Part shown: positions 29,915 to 38,931 of the stretch, one piece after another
How positions within the stretch are numbered: the first letter of the stretch is position 1
Layout: every line of letters starts with the position of its first letter
Origin: Nioella ostreopsis
Lineage (GTDB): Bacteria > Pseudomonadota > Alphaproteobacteria > Rhodobacterales > Rhodobacteraceae
DNA: 64,000 bases
Reading direction: 5' to 3'
Assembly: GCF_004000255.1 (NCBI RefSeq)
Contig: NZ_RCIQ01000013.1
Coordinates: forward strand, 1 to 64,000
The notes under the pieces: generated by a model
Told to the model about the DNA's origin: nothing
The model's input: the letters and a program-made list of their open reading frames with translations, nothing else
The model's database searches: none
Position numbers and translations under genes: made by a program

Positions 29915-29944
29915 GGGTCGACGACGTAAGGCGGCGAAACACCC

Positions 29945-31000
29945 TTATCCCTTGGCGCGCTGAACCATCCCGAACAGGTCGCGCGGGTCATCCGGGTCCG
30001 CCAGCATGTCCAGCTGCGCGAACAGCTCCGTCCCTTCCAGCCGGTCGCGCACATAGCGGAGCGCCGAGAAATCCTCGATGGCGAAGCCCACGGAATCAAA
30101 CAGCGTGATCTGCTGGGGCGACACGCGTCCCTCTGCCTCGCCCAGAATGACCTGCCAAAACTCGGTCACCGGGTGATCTTCCGCCAACTGCTGGATCTCT
30201 CCCTCAATCCGTGTCTGCGGCGGGTATTCCACGAAAATGGATGACCGGTGCAGGATCGCGGGGGCCAGTTCCGTCTTGCCGGGGCAGTCGCCGCCGATCG
30301 CGTTGATATGAACGCCTTCGCCGACCATGTTGTCGTTCAGGATCGTGGCATATTGCTTGTCGGCGGTGCAGGTGGTGATGATCTCGGCCCCCTCCATGGC
30401 CTCCTCAGGCGTGGCGCAGGTGACGACGGTCAGCCCCTGACCGGTCAGGTTGCGCGCCGCTTTTGCCGTCGCAGCCCGGTCGATGTCGTAGAGCCGCACG
30501 GTGTCGATTCCCACGACGGCCTTCATGGCAAGCGACTGGAATTCCGACTGTGCGCCATTGCCGATCATTGCCATGGTCTTTGCGCCCTTCGGGGCGAGGT
30601 GTTTTGCGACCATGGCCGAGGTCGCGGCGGTGCGGATCGCGGTCAGAACCGTCATTTCGCTGAGCAGCGTCGGATAGCCCGTCGCCACATCCGCCAGCAA
30701 CCCGAAGGCCGTCACGGTCTGCAGACCCGACCGGGTGTTGGTCGGGTGGCCGTTCACATATTTGAACGCATATTGCTCGCCGTCCGAGGTCGGCATCAAC
30801 TCGATCACGCCCTCAGCCGAATGCGCCGCCACACGCGGGGTCTTGTCGAAGAGCGGCCAGCGGAGGAAATCCTCTTCGATATAGGCGGCCATCTCCACCA
30901 GCATCCGTTCCAGCCCGATGGCATGGACAAGCCGCATCATGTTCTCGACGGACACGAAGGGAACGTAAGCACGATCAGAGGGTTGGGGCAGGGTGTTCAT
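29945..31000 (-). CDS. ocd: Ornithine cyclodeaminase
   Basis: 351 residues, ornithine cyclodeaminase/mu-crystallin family. NAD-binding segment KTMAMIGNGAQSEFQSLAM; conserved TSGYPTLLSEMTVLTAIRTAATSAM-type region (in sections YPTLLSEMTVLTAIRTA); HINAIGGDCPGKTEL. It converts ornithine to proline and ammonia. Starts four bases inside the arginase stop (ATGA), so the pair runs arginine to ornithine to proline. Confidence 0.93.
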   Translation of the reverse strand: MNTLPQPSDRAYVPFVSVENMMRLVHAIGLERMLVEMAAYIEEDFLRWPLFDKTPRVAAHSAEGVIELMPTSDGEQYAFKYVNGHPTNTRSGLQTVTAFGLLADVATGYPTLLSEMTVLTAIRTAATSAMVAKHLAPKGAKTMAMIGNGAQSEFQSLAMKAVVGIDTVRLYDIDRAATAKAARNLTGQGLTVVTCATPEEAMEGAEIITTCTADKQYATILNDNMVGEGVHINAIGGDCPGKTELAPAILHRSSIFVEYPPQTRIEGEIQQLAEDHPVTEFWQVILGEAEGRVSPQQITLFDSVGFAIEDFSALRYVRDRLEGTELFAQLDMLADPDDPRDLFGMVQRAKG

Positions 31001-31926
31001 GCGGCGAAACTCCGGGTCGGGCGGTCAAAGACGCGACGGCCCATCAGCGATGCGGTGAGGTCGACCATCAGCGACGCGGTGCGGCCGCGTTCGTCGAGAA
31101 AGGGGTTGAGTTCGACAAGATCGAGCGAGGTCACAAGCGCGCTGTCATGCAGGATCTCCATGACCAGATGCGCCTCGCGGAAGGTGGCGCCACCGGGCAC
31201 CGTGGTGCCAACGGCAGGGGCGATGGAGGGGTCGAGGAAGTCCACGTCGAGCGACACATGCAGCAGGCCATTGGCCGCCTCCACCCGTTCAAGGAACTCT
31301 CGCAAAGGGGCGGCGATGCCGTGTTCGTCGATGGCGCGCATGTCCTGCACGTCGATTTCCGTCTCGGCCAGTGCCTGCTTTTCCTCCAGATCGACGGACC
31401 GCAAACCGATCATGCAGACGCGGTCCTGCGGCACGGGGGCGGTCAGGGCCGGGAAGTGGTCGAAGCCGGGCAGGCCGGTGACATAACCCACGGGCGTGCC
31501 GTGCAGGTTGCCGGACCCGCTGGTCGCGGGGGTGTGAAAATCGGAATGGGCATCGAGCCAAAGGACGAACAAGGGACGGCCCTGCGCCTGAGCGTATTCC
31601 GCGACACCCGCCACCGTGCCGAGCGACAGGCTGTGGTCGCCACCTAGGAAGATCGGGAAGCCCTCGGCCATCGCGTCCCGCGCGGCGGGGATCAGCGCCT
31701 CGGTCCAGGCGACGGTTTCCGCCAGCGCGTGCACCTTGCCCGATGCAGGAAGGTCCTTGAGCGGGGCCTGAGCCACATCGCCCAGATCATGGGTGTCCAT
31801 GCCGAGCCGGGTCAGGTGTTCGGCAAGACCGGCGGTGCGGAAGGCGTCGGGGCCCATCAGGCAGCCACGGGTGCGTTTGCCGCTATCCACTGGGGCGCCG
31901 ATCAGAAGGCAGGGTTTTGAAGTCAT
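30997..31926 (-). CDS. rocF: Arginase
   Basis: 309 residues from the ATG at 31926. Manganese-ligand motifs of the ureohydrolases are intact: LGGDHSLSLGTVAG, WLDAHSDFHTP (the classic DAHxDxNxP with F-H) and SLDVDFLDPS. It hydrolyses arginine to ornithine and urea, feeding the co-transcribed ornithine cyclodeaminase. Divergent from an Lrp-family regulator across 112 bases. Confidence 0.95.
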   Translation of the reverse strand: MTSKPCLLIGAPVDSGKRTRGCLMGPDAFRTAGLAEHLTRLGMDTHDLGDVAQAPLKDLPASGKVHALAETVAWTEALIPAARDAMAEGFPIFLGGDHSLSLGTVAGVAEYAQAQGRPLFVLWLDAHSDFHTPATSGSGNLHGTPVGYVTGLPGFDHFPALTAPVPQDRVCMIGLRSVDLEEKQALAETEIDVQDMRAIDEHGIAAPLREFLERVEAANGLLHVSLDVDFLDPSIAPAVGTTVPGGATFREAHLVMEILHDSALVTSLDLVELNPFLDERGRTASLMVDLTASLMGRRVFDRPTRSFAA

Positions 31927-32038
31927 GTTGAAATGGTCCTGAATGCGCGTTTTCCCATGGGTAGCGCCCGGATCGGATTGGACAGAAGCGCTCAGAGTGG
32001 TCATATTGGAGTTTAATTGAGCGAAATGGATATCAGTT

Positions 32039-32479
32039 ATGACCGAAATGGATGATACAGATCGCCGGCTGCTCGCGGCGCTGCGTCGGGACGGGCGAGC
32101 CTCTGTCTCGGACCTCGCCATTGACCTCGGCGTGACCCGCGCCACGGTCCGCGCGCGGATGGAGCGGCTGTCCAAGGCTGGAGAGATCCGGGGGTTCACC
32201 GTTGTCACCCGCGGCGACATTGCGCAAAGCCCGGTCAGGGCGCTGACCATGCTGGGGATCGAAGGGCCGGGGATGGACCGCATCCGGCGGCAATTGTCAG
32301 GACGGCGAGAGGTTCAGGCTGTGCATTCCACCAATGGCAAATGGGATCTGATCGTGGAACTGGGCACCGAGACGCTGGAGGCGCTGGACGCCGCGCTGAG
32401 GGATATCCGGCGGCTGGAGGGCGTCAGCACCTCGGAAACCAGCCTATTGCTGTCCACCAGCCGCTACAGCCGGATCTGA
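32039..32479 (+). CDS. Lrp/AsnC-family regulator of arginine catabolism
   Basis: 146 residues. N-terminal HTH (DDTDRRLLAALRRDGRASVSDLAIDLGV then TRATVRARMERLSKAGEI) and C-terminal RAM ligand-binding domain (VHSTNGKWDLIVELGTETLE). It is divergent from rocF-ocd, and Lrp-type activators beside arginine/ornithine catabolic genes are common in Rhizobia, so that is its likely target (inference). It overlaps the next, convergent, LysR gene by 36 bases. Confidence 0.9.
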   Translation: MTEMDDTDRRLLAALRRDGRASVSDLAIDLGVTRATVRARMERLSKAGEIRGFTVVTRGDIAQSPVRALTMLGIEGPGMDRIRRQLSGRREVQAVHSTNGKWDLIVELGTETLEALDAALRDIRRLEGVSTSETSLLLSTSRYSRI

Positions 32480-33286
32480 GGGCGCAAGAAACCCGAAGCT
32501 GTCCGCACTGGCCTTGCGCCATGAAAGAACAAGGCGTCTGTCGAAGCTGACCGAATCCGCGACCGGATGCAGGTTGCGAGCCTCAATATCCGCCTGAACG
32601 ATCCTCTCCGGCAGATAGGCGGCGCCCCCGTCGTGGCGCATGTGGTCCAGCGCCCAATCGGGGGTGGAAAAGGCCAGCGCGGCGCTCTCATCGCTGGGCC
32701 AGGCTTCGGCATGCTGGGCGCGGAAGAGGGGGCCGTAATCGACATAGATGTAGTGGCTCTGCCACGGCACATCTGGCGCGGTTGTCACGAGGATCAGCCG
32801 GTCGGTCGCGAAGTCCCGATGGTCGATCCCCGCGCCGATCACCGGTTCGGGCAGCAGGGCCGCGTCGCTCATCCCGCTTTGCAGCCAGGTGTCCGCATCA
32901 CGGGCGAGGCCCGACCAGATTTCGATGGCGGTTTCCGGGTGATCCCTGCGGATCGAGTCGATCCAGCGCTGCCCCAGCCCCGTCCACAGCCCCGGATCGC
33001 AGACGAAGCTGAACAGCCGCGTCACCCCGCGTGGCAGGTTCGCCCTTGCGCGGGCATTGTCCCAGGTGCGGGCGATGACCTCTGCCTGTTCCAGAAACGC
33101 AAAGCCCGCCTTGGTCAGGGTCGCCCCTTTACGTGAGCGGATCAGCAATTGCGCCCCGAGCGCCTGTTCCAGCGTGTCCAGCCGGGCCGTGACGGCGGAT
33201 TGGGTGACATTCAGCTGCTCTGCCGCGCGGTTGAGGTTGCGGCAACGGACAACGGCCAGAAAGGTCTGAATTGCGGTGATGTTCAT
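32444..33286 (-). CDS. LysR-family regulator
   Basis: 280 residues; MNITAIQTFLAVVRCRNLNR at 33286 is the natural start, the longer frame being non-homologous. HTH: NRAAEQLNVTQSAVTARLDTL. The effector domain retains the LysR fold. It is divergent from the LLM oxidoreductase operon by 100 bases and is the obvious candidate for its control. Confidence 0.88.
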   Translation of the reverse strand: MNITAIQTFLAVVRCRNLNRAAEQLNVTQSAVTARLDTLEQALGAQLLIRSRKGATLTKAGFAFLEQAEVIARTWDNARARANLPRGVTRLFSFVCDPGLWTGLGQRWIDSIRRDHPETAIEIWSGLARDADTWLQSGMSDAALLPEPVIGAGIDHRDFATDRLILVTTAPDVPWQSHYIYVDYGPLFRAQHAEAWPSDESAALAFSTPDWALDHMRHDGGAAYLPERIVQADIEARNLHPVADSVSFDRRLVLSWRKASADSFGFLAPSDPAVAAGGQQ

Positions 33287-33386
33287 ACGCAGATAATGCA
33301 AGAACTTTGAATTACTGCATAGATAAAATCCGTTTTCCAGATTCAAAACCTCGTGCCACTCTGACCCCATAACAGGGAGGTGCGCG

Positions 33387-34430
33387 ATGGAGTTTTCAGC
33401 CCAACTGTCTTCGGACTACCCCGACAAAACCTATGGTGGCGACAGGGTTTACGGCGACATGCTCGACCAGGCGGTGCTGGCCGACCGGATGGGGTTCGAC
33501 GCGGTGTCGATCACCGAACATCACCTGATGAATTGCCTGATGATGCCCGCGCCGCTGCAGTTCGCCGTCAAGATCGCGGCGATGACCAAATCGGTGAAGA
33601 TCATGACCTCGATCGTGGTGCTGCCGCTGCATGACATGCGGATCTATGCCGGTGAGGTCGTGGTGGCGGACATTTTCACCGAAGGGCGCCTGCTGCTCGG
33701 CGTGGGACGCGGGGCGTTCAAATACGAGATGGAACGGCTTGGCGTCCCGATGGAGGAAACGCAGGCGCGGTTCAATGAATCGCTGTCTGTTCTGCAGGCG
33801 CTGCTGACCGAGGAGGAGGTCAGTTGGGACGGGGACTATTACAAGTTCGATCCCATTACCGTCATGCCGCGCCCCGTGCGCCCCGGTGGACCGCCGATGA
33901 TGATGGCGGTGATGAACCCGGAAGGCATCTACCATTGCACCAGACGCGGCTTTCACATCCAGACGACGCCGCTATCGGGCAATCACCAGTTGCTGCTGGA
34001 TCAGGTGGGCGCGTTCAACCGGGCCAAGGCGGATATGGAGGGCGCGGGCGACGGGCTGACCCTGACGCTGTCGCGCGTGGCCCATGTGGCGAGGACGCCG
34101 GCGGAACGGCAGCGCAAGGTGGAGGCCGCTCATCGTTATTACGGGCGGTTCGACAATGTCTTCACCGGGCCGGGGCTTGTGGATAATGGCATGGTGCGGG
34201 AATTGCCCTGCGCGACGCCGGTGGACGAGCTTGGGGAAAGCCTGCTCATCTGTACGCCGCAGGAAATGATCGACAAGCTGGGGCCCTATGCGGATCTTGG
34301 TATCGACCGGGTCATCCTGAACTTCAATTTCGGGCTGGACCCGTCCGACACGCTCGACGCGATCCAGTGTTTCGCGGAAGAGGTCATGCCCCATTTCACC
34401 GGTAGGCCCGCCAGTGTGGCCGCCGAGTAA
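33387..34430 (+). CDS. LLM-class flavin-dependent oxidoreductase
   Basis: 347 residues, luciferase-like monooxygenase TIM barrel. MEFSAQLSSDYPDKTYGG is unusual at the N-terminus, but VLADRMGFDAVSITEHHL, SVKIMTSIVVLPLHDMRIYAGE and GRLLLGVGRGAFKYE are typical. The C-terminal ICTPQEMIDKLGPYADLGID is the family's cofactor region. It probably uses FMNH2 or F420-like reduced flavin to oxygenate an unknown substrate. First gene of a three-gene operon with a tautomerase and a hydrolase. Confidence 0.88.
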   Translation: MEFSAQLSSDYPDKTYGGDRVYGDMLDQAVLADRMGFDAVSITEHHLMNCLMMPAPLQFAVKIAAMTKSVKIMTSIVVLPLHDMRIYAGEVVVADIFTEGRLLLGVGRGAFKYEMERLGVPMEETQARFNESLSVLQALLTEEEVSWDGDYYKFDPITVMPRPVRPGGPPMMMAVMNPEGIYHCTRRGFHIQTTPLSGNHQLLLDQVGAFNRAKADMEGAGDGLTLTLSRVAHVARTPAERQRKVEAAHRYYGRFDNVFTGPGLVDNGMVRELPCATPVDELGESLLICTPQEMIDKLGPYADLGIDRVILNFNFGLDPSDTLDAIQCFAEEVMPHFTGRPASVAAE

Positions 34431-34451
34431 CCCATTGAAAGGACATATATC

Positions 34452-34646
34452 ATGCCGATCATCCGAGTGGAGATGTTCCCCGGTCGAACCACGGACCAGA
34501 AGCGAGAAATGGTGAAGGCGCTGACCGATGCCTTTGTCGCCACGGCGGGCGGCACCCCGGCCAGTGTCCATGTGGTCATCACCGATATCGAGAAATCAAA
34601 CTGGGGCACCGGGGGAGAGCTGAACTCCGACCGGTTCCCGGATTAG
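34452..34646 (+). CDS. 4-Oxalocrotonate tautomerase family enzyme
   Basis: 64 residues, the size of a 4-OT monomer. After Met the catalytic Pro2 is present (MPIIRVEMFPGRTTDQKREM), followed by VHVVITDIEKSNWGTGG. Acts as a keto-enol tautomerase in ring-cleavage-type pathways. Situated 21 bases after the LLM gene and nine before the hydrolase gene. Confidence 0.9.
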   Translation: MPIIRVEMFPGRTTDQKREMVKALTDAFVATAGGTPASVHVVITDIEKSNWGTGGELNSDRFPD

Positions 34647-34655
34647 GGGGCGGAC

Positions 34656-35432
34656 ATGAGCGAAGCGATGGACTGCGAATACACCGTACAGGGCGAAGGG
34701 CCGCCGCTCTTCCTCATTCACGGGATCGGGGCTGCGCGGAACACATGGGCGCGGGCGCTGCCGGTGCTGACCCCGCATTTTACCGTGGTCACTTATGATT
34801 TGCGCGGGCACGGGGCGTCGCCGATGCCGGATGGCGCGTTCGGGCTGGATGAACTGGTCGCCGATCTGGAGCGGGTGCGGGAGCGGACAGGCTTCGAGAC
34901 CGCGCATTTCGCGGGCCATTCGCTCGGTGGCATGATCGGCCCGGCCTATGCGCTGAAATATCCTGACCGGGTGTTGTCGCTCGGGCTGCTGTCCACGGCG
35001 GCGTTCCGCACCGAAGATGACAGCGCCAAGGTCTGGGGCGTGGTGCGCGCGATGGAGGAGAAGGGCATTCCGCAGGTGCTGGAAACGCTTTCGGATCGGT
35101 GGTTCACCGACGGGTTTATCGCGGCCCACCCGGATGTTGTGCGCAACCGGCTGAAACAGGTGGTGGACACCGATCCTGACGTGTTCCTCAACGTCTTCCG
35201 CATCTATGCGGGGACCGAAATGGCCCCCTGGCTGCACGAGGTCACGGCGCCGTCACTGGTGCTGACCGGCGAGTTTGACGGCGGCTGCAATCCGCGTCTG
35301 AACCGGTTGATCGACGAGGCGCTGCCCAATTCGGAACTGGTGATCCTGCCCGACCTCAAGCATTCGCTGCTGCTGGAGGCCGGGGAGGTGGTGGCCGAAA
35401 ATATTCTGCGTTTTGTGCGGACGCTGAATTAG
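34656..35432 (+). CDS. Alpha/beta hydrolase, PcaD-like
   Basis: 258 residues. Oxyanion-hole LFLIHGIGAARNTW, nucleophile Ser in FAGHSLGGMIG, acid Asp in TGEFDGGC, and His in LPDLKHSLLLEA complete the triad. Resembles 3-oxoadipate enol-lactonase and related esterases. Ends four bases into the stop of the convergent helicase. Completes the LLM-tautomerase-hydrolase module. Confidence 0.88.
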   Translation: MSEAMDCEYTVQGEGPPLFLIHGIGAARNTWARALPVLTPHFTVVTYDLRGHGASPMPDGAFGLDELVADLERVRERTGFETAHFAGHSLGGMIGPAYALKYPDRVLSLGLLSTAAFRTEDDSAKVWGVVRAMEEKGIPQVLETLSDRWFTDGFIAAHPDVVRNRLKQVVDTDPDVFLNVFRIYAGTEMAPWLHEVTAPSLVLTGEFDGGCNPRLNRLIDEALPNSELVILPDLKHSLLLEAGEVVAENILRFVRTLN

Positions 35433-37591
35433 GGCTTGGGACGGCGCGGGGGCGTTGTCCCGCCCTTGCGCGGCTTCGATCCGGGTTTGTTCAGACCCGC
35501 CTTGCCCGCGCGGGCGGGCTTGGGCTTGGCTCCGGGGCGCTCGAACCGCTTGGACGGATCGGCAGCGGATACGCGCGGGGCAGGGGCTGCGGCGGGCTTG
35601 TCCCCGCGCGGTTTGTCGGAGCCGGGCTTATCGGACCGGGGCTTGCCGCCCTCTGGCTTCGGCCCACGGGGTTTGTCAGACCTTGGTTTGTCAGACCGGG
35701 GCTTGTCTGCCCAAGGCTTGGCCCCGTCGCCTTTGGGCTTGCGCGGCTTGTCGAAGGATTTGCCCTTGGGGCCATCCGTCGGTTTTGCACGCGGCTTGCC
35801 CTTGGGCGCGTCACCATCGCGGCGGGGTTTGCCGAGGGGCTTGACGGCGTCCTTGAGATAAGCGTCACGCTCGGCGGGCGTGCGGCGCGGTTTTGCCTCG
35901 CGCTCCGGTCGGTCTTCACGCGGTGCGCGGCGCGGCTTGTCATCGCGCGGGCCAGAGGATCGGGGGCCGGGGCGCGGACTGCCGCCGGGTTTCGGCGCGC
36001 GGGGCATTGCGGCGAAATCGGGCGCGCTGTCCATGGCGCGCACCGTGATGCCCTCATCCAGTTCCGCGCCATTGCCATAGCTGCTTGCGAATTTGGCGGC
36101 ACTTGCCTCGGTCAGTTCCACGAAGGTTTCCGATTGCTGAACGCGGATCGCGCCGATGGCGTCCTTGTCGAGATTGCCGGCGCGGCATAGCAGCGGCAGC
36201 AGCCAGCGGGCCTCGGCCCGGTCATTCGCGCCAACTGACAGGGCGAACCAGCGGCTCGGGCCGAAGGGCTTGCGGTCTTTCGGGGCGGGGCGCGCGTCGG
36301 GGGGGCTCAGCTCCTCGGGCGCGGAATGGCGGCTGCGATAGAGCCTCAGATAGGCGGCGGCCACGGCTTCGGGCTTGTGCAGTTCCAGCAGGCGGGCGGC
36401 GAAGGCGGCCTGATCCTCTGTCGCGTCTTCCTGCCACGCCGGATCGTTCAGCAGCCGTTCCTCATCCTGCCGCAGAATGTCATCTGCCGAGGGTGGCACC
36501 GTCCATTCCGCCGTGATCTTGGCCCATTTCAACAGGCGCTCGGCCTTCTTGACGATCTTGGGAGGCACGATCAGCGCGGAAATCCCCTTGCGCCCGGCGC
36601 GACCCGTGCGGCCGGACCGGTGCAACAGCCCTTCGGCGTTCGAGGGCAGATCGGCATGGATCACCAGTTCAAGGTTCGGCAGGTCAATGCCACGGGCGGC
36701 CACATCGGTGGCCACACAGACGCGGGCACGCCCGTCGCGCATCGCTTGCAGCGCATGGGTGCGTTCGCTCTGGCTCAACTCGCCCGAGAGGCTGACAACC
36801 GAAAAGCCCCTATTGGCGAAACGCGCGGTCAGGCGGGCCACCGCGGCGCGGGTATTGGCAAAGACGATGGCGTTCTCCGCCTCGTGGAAGCGCAAGAGGT
36901 TGATGATGGCGTTTTCCGCATCGACCTCGGCCACGCGCAGGGCCTGATAGGTGATATCGGCGTGCTGGCGGCCGCCGGTCTGGGTGCTGACACGAACGGC
37001 GTCGCGCTGGTAATGCTTCGCCAGCGTCACGATCATCGGCGGCACGGTGGCCGAGAACATCAGGGTGCGGCGATCCTCGGGCGCTTCGCCGAGCATGAAT
37101 TCCAGGTCTTCGCGGAAGCCGAGATCGAGCATCTCATCGGCTTCGTCCAGCACCACGGCGCGCAATTGGCTCATGTCGAGCGTGCCGCGCTGGATGTGGT
37201 CGCGCAGCCGCCCCGGCGTGCCCACGACAATATGCGCACCGCGTTCCAGCGCCCGGCGTTCATCGCGGAAATCCATACCGCCGACGCAGGAGGTCACCCG
37301 CGCACCGGCCTTGGCATAAAGCCAGCTCAGCTCGCGCATCACCTGAAAGGCGAGCTCTCGTGTGGGGGCCACGACCAACGCCAGCGGCGCCTCTGCCGGG
37401 CCCATTGTGTCGGCCTCGCCCAGAAGCGTATGCGCAATTGCAAGGCCAAAGCCCACGGTCTTGCCCGATCCGGTCTGCGCAGAGACCAGCAGGTCGGCAT
37501 CCTGAAGCTCCGGGTTGGTCACGGCCTCCTGCACGGAGGTCAGGGTGTCGTAGCCGCGTTCCGCAAGGGCGTCGGAAAGTGTCTTGATCAT
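35429..37591 (-). CDS. DEAD-box RNA helicase with DbpA-type RNA-binding domain and basic tail
   Basis: 720 residues. Helicase core: AQTGSGKTVGFGLAI, PTRELAFQV, VVLDEADEMLDLGF, SATVPPMI and HRSGRTGRAGRKG. A DbpA-like RNA-binding domain lies near residues 440-520 (PSRWFALSVGANDRAEARWLL). The last ~190 residues are Lys/Arg/Pro/Asp repeats such as KPRSDKPRSDKPRG. It is of the CsdA/DeaD type: ribosome assembly or cold response. It stands alone, convergent with the hydrolase gene. Confidence 0.93.
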   Translation of the reverse strand: MIKTLSDALAERGYDTLTSVQEAVTNPELQDADLLVSAQTGSGKTVGFGLAIAHTLLGEADTMGPAEAPLALVVAPTRELAFQVMRELSWLYAKAGARVTSCVGGMDFRDERRALERGAHIVVGTPGRLRDHIQRGTLDMSQLRAVVLDEADEMLDLGFREDLEFMLGEAPEDRRTLMFSATVPPMIVTLAKHYQRDAVRVSTQTGGRQHADITYQALRVAEVDAENAIINLLRFHEAENAIVFANTRAAVARLTARFANRGFSVVSLSGELSQSERTHALQAMRDGRARVCVATDVAARGIDLPNLELVIHADLPSNAEGLLHRSGRTGRAGRKGISALIVPPKIVKKAERLLKWAKITAEWTVPPSADDILRQDEERLLNDPAWQEDATEDQAAFAARLLELHKPEAVAAAYLRLYRSRHSAPEELSPPDARPAPKDRKPFGPSRWFALSVGANDRAEARWLLPLLCRAGNLDKDAIGAIRVQQSETFVELTEASAAKFASSYGNGAELDEGITVRAMDSAPDFAAMPRAPKPGGSPRPGPRSSGPRDDKPRRAPREDRPEREAKPRRTPAERDAYLKDAVKPLGKPRRDGDAPKGKPRAKPTDGPKGKSFDKPRKPKGDGAKPWADKPRSDKPRSDKPRGPKPEGGKPRSDKPGSDKPRGDKPAAAPAPRVSAADPSKRFERPGAKPKPARAGKAGLNKPGSKPRKGGTTPPRRPKP

Positions 37592-37732
37592 TGGGAGGGT
37601 CTATCCGTCAGGGTCAGGCGTGGTCGCGGCGGTGTGGTCCGGCGTCGCGGTCACGGGAAAAAACGGACGTCTAACGCCTGATCCGACGAATGTATACAGG
37701 GAAAGCGTGATGCGGTGATGATTATCCCACGC

Positions 37733-38212
37733 TCACGCCCGGCGGGCGGCCATGATCCAGACGCCCATGAGCACCAGCGAGATGATGGCGTTATAGTTGG
37801 CCATGGACAGACCGAAGAGCTGCCACGAAATTTGATCGCAGAGCACAATGGCCTCGCCGCAATTGGGGTCGAGCAGCCCACATTCAGAGGCGCTCAGATC
37901 CACCCCGCGAGAGGTGCAGGAGGCCGGTCCGATCCACCAGCCCCGTTCCACGCCGGAATGGAAGATGGCAAGCCCCGTGGACACCGCCATGTTCAGAACC
38001 CCAATCCAGGCAATCAGCGCTTTGGGAATGGCCAGCCCGACAATGCCCAGAAGGATGCCGATCCGATGCGGCCAGCGCTGCCAGAAGCACATCTTGCAGG
38101 GCGCCACACCCACCACATACTGAAAGAACAGCGCCCCGAAGAACAGCCCGGCAGAGCCCAGAGCGGCCAGCAGGACAAGGTTGCGTCGGGTAAGCGTGCT
38201 GAGAGAGCTCAT
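37733..38212 (-). CDS. dsbB: Disulfide bond formation protein B
   Basis: 159 residues, four membrane helices. The quinone-side cysteines are Cys39 and Cys42 in APCKMCFWQRWPHR; periplasmic loop cysteines follow (GPASC...SECGLLDPNCG), as in the alphaproteobacterial DsbB branch. Reoxidises DsbA with quinone. ATG is four bases inside the stop of the upstream DedA-type gene, so they are coupled. Confidence 0.88.
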   Translation of the reverse strand: MSSLSTLTRRNLVLLAALGSAGLFFGALFFQYVVGVAPCKMCFWQRWPHRIGILLGIVGLAIPKALIAWIGVLNMAVSTGLAIFHSGVERGWWIGPASCTSRGVDLSASECGLLDPNCGEAIVLCDQISWQLFGLSMANYNAIISLVLMGVWIMAARRA

Positions 38213-38787
38213 AGGTATTTCACCAGGAAGAATCCGCCCACAAGCAGTAGCACGAAGATCGTGAACATCAAGCCGAGGCGGCGTTCGATGAACTCACGAA
38301 TGGGTGCGCCGAATTTCCACAGAAGCGCTGCGACGATAAAGAACCGCAATCCCCGTGCGATGACGCTGGCCACCATGAAGACGCCGAGATTCAACTGCGT
38401 GACCCCCGACATGATGGTGATGACCTTGTAGGGGAAGGGCGTGACCCCCGCGATCAGCACGGCCCAGGCCCCGAATTCGTTGTAGCGCGTGGCGAAGTCG
38501 TCGAAATAGGCGTCCTTGCCATAGAATTCGAGAACCGGGCGGCCCACGCTCTCAAACAGGCCATAGCCGATATAGTAGCCCAGAAGCCCGCCAAGCACGG
38601 AGGACACGAGGCAGACCGTGGCGATCAGAAACGCCCGTCGCGGGGCGGCGATGATCATCGGGATCATCAGGATATCGGGCGGAATCGGAAAGACCGAGCT
38701 TTCCAGAAAGGACACGATGGCCAGCGCCACCAGCGCATAGCGATGTTCGGCCAGGCTGATCGTCCAGTCGTATAATCCGCGGATCAT
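38209..38787 (-). CDS. DedA/VTT-family membrane protein (YqaA-type)
   Basis: 192 residues from the ATG at 38787 (MIRGLYDWTISLAEHRYALV). VTT features: IPPDILMIPMIIAAPRRAFL, VLGGLLGYYIGYGLF and the amphipathic FEAWAVLIAGVTPFPYKVI-like segment. DedA proteins are lipid (undecaprenyl-phosphate or phosphatidylethanolamine) scramblase/flippase candidates. Coupled to dsbB; divergent from the FAD monooxygenase. Confidence 0.87.
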   Translation of the reverse strand: MIRGLYDWTISLAEHRYALVALAIVSFLESSVFPIPPDILMIPMIIAAPRRAFLIATVCLVSSVLGGLLGYYIGYGLFESVGRPVLEFYGKDAYFDDFATRYNEFGAWAVLIAGVTPFPYKVITIMSGVTQLNLGVFMVASVIARGLRFFIVAALLWKFGAPIREFIERRLGLMFTIFVLLLVGGFFLVKYL

Positions 38788-38931
38788 ATGCGTCTCCTGA
38801 AAATGCCTGCCCGCGATGCCCGATCTCGGCGCGGTGGTCAAGCGCGCTGCGTCAGTGGGCGGGCTATGCGACGCGGACAGGACGCGCTATGCCAAGACAA
38901 TAGGCAGAAGGTGCAGAAGGAGAGGCAGGCC

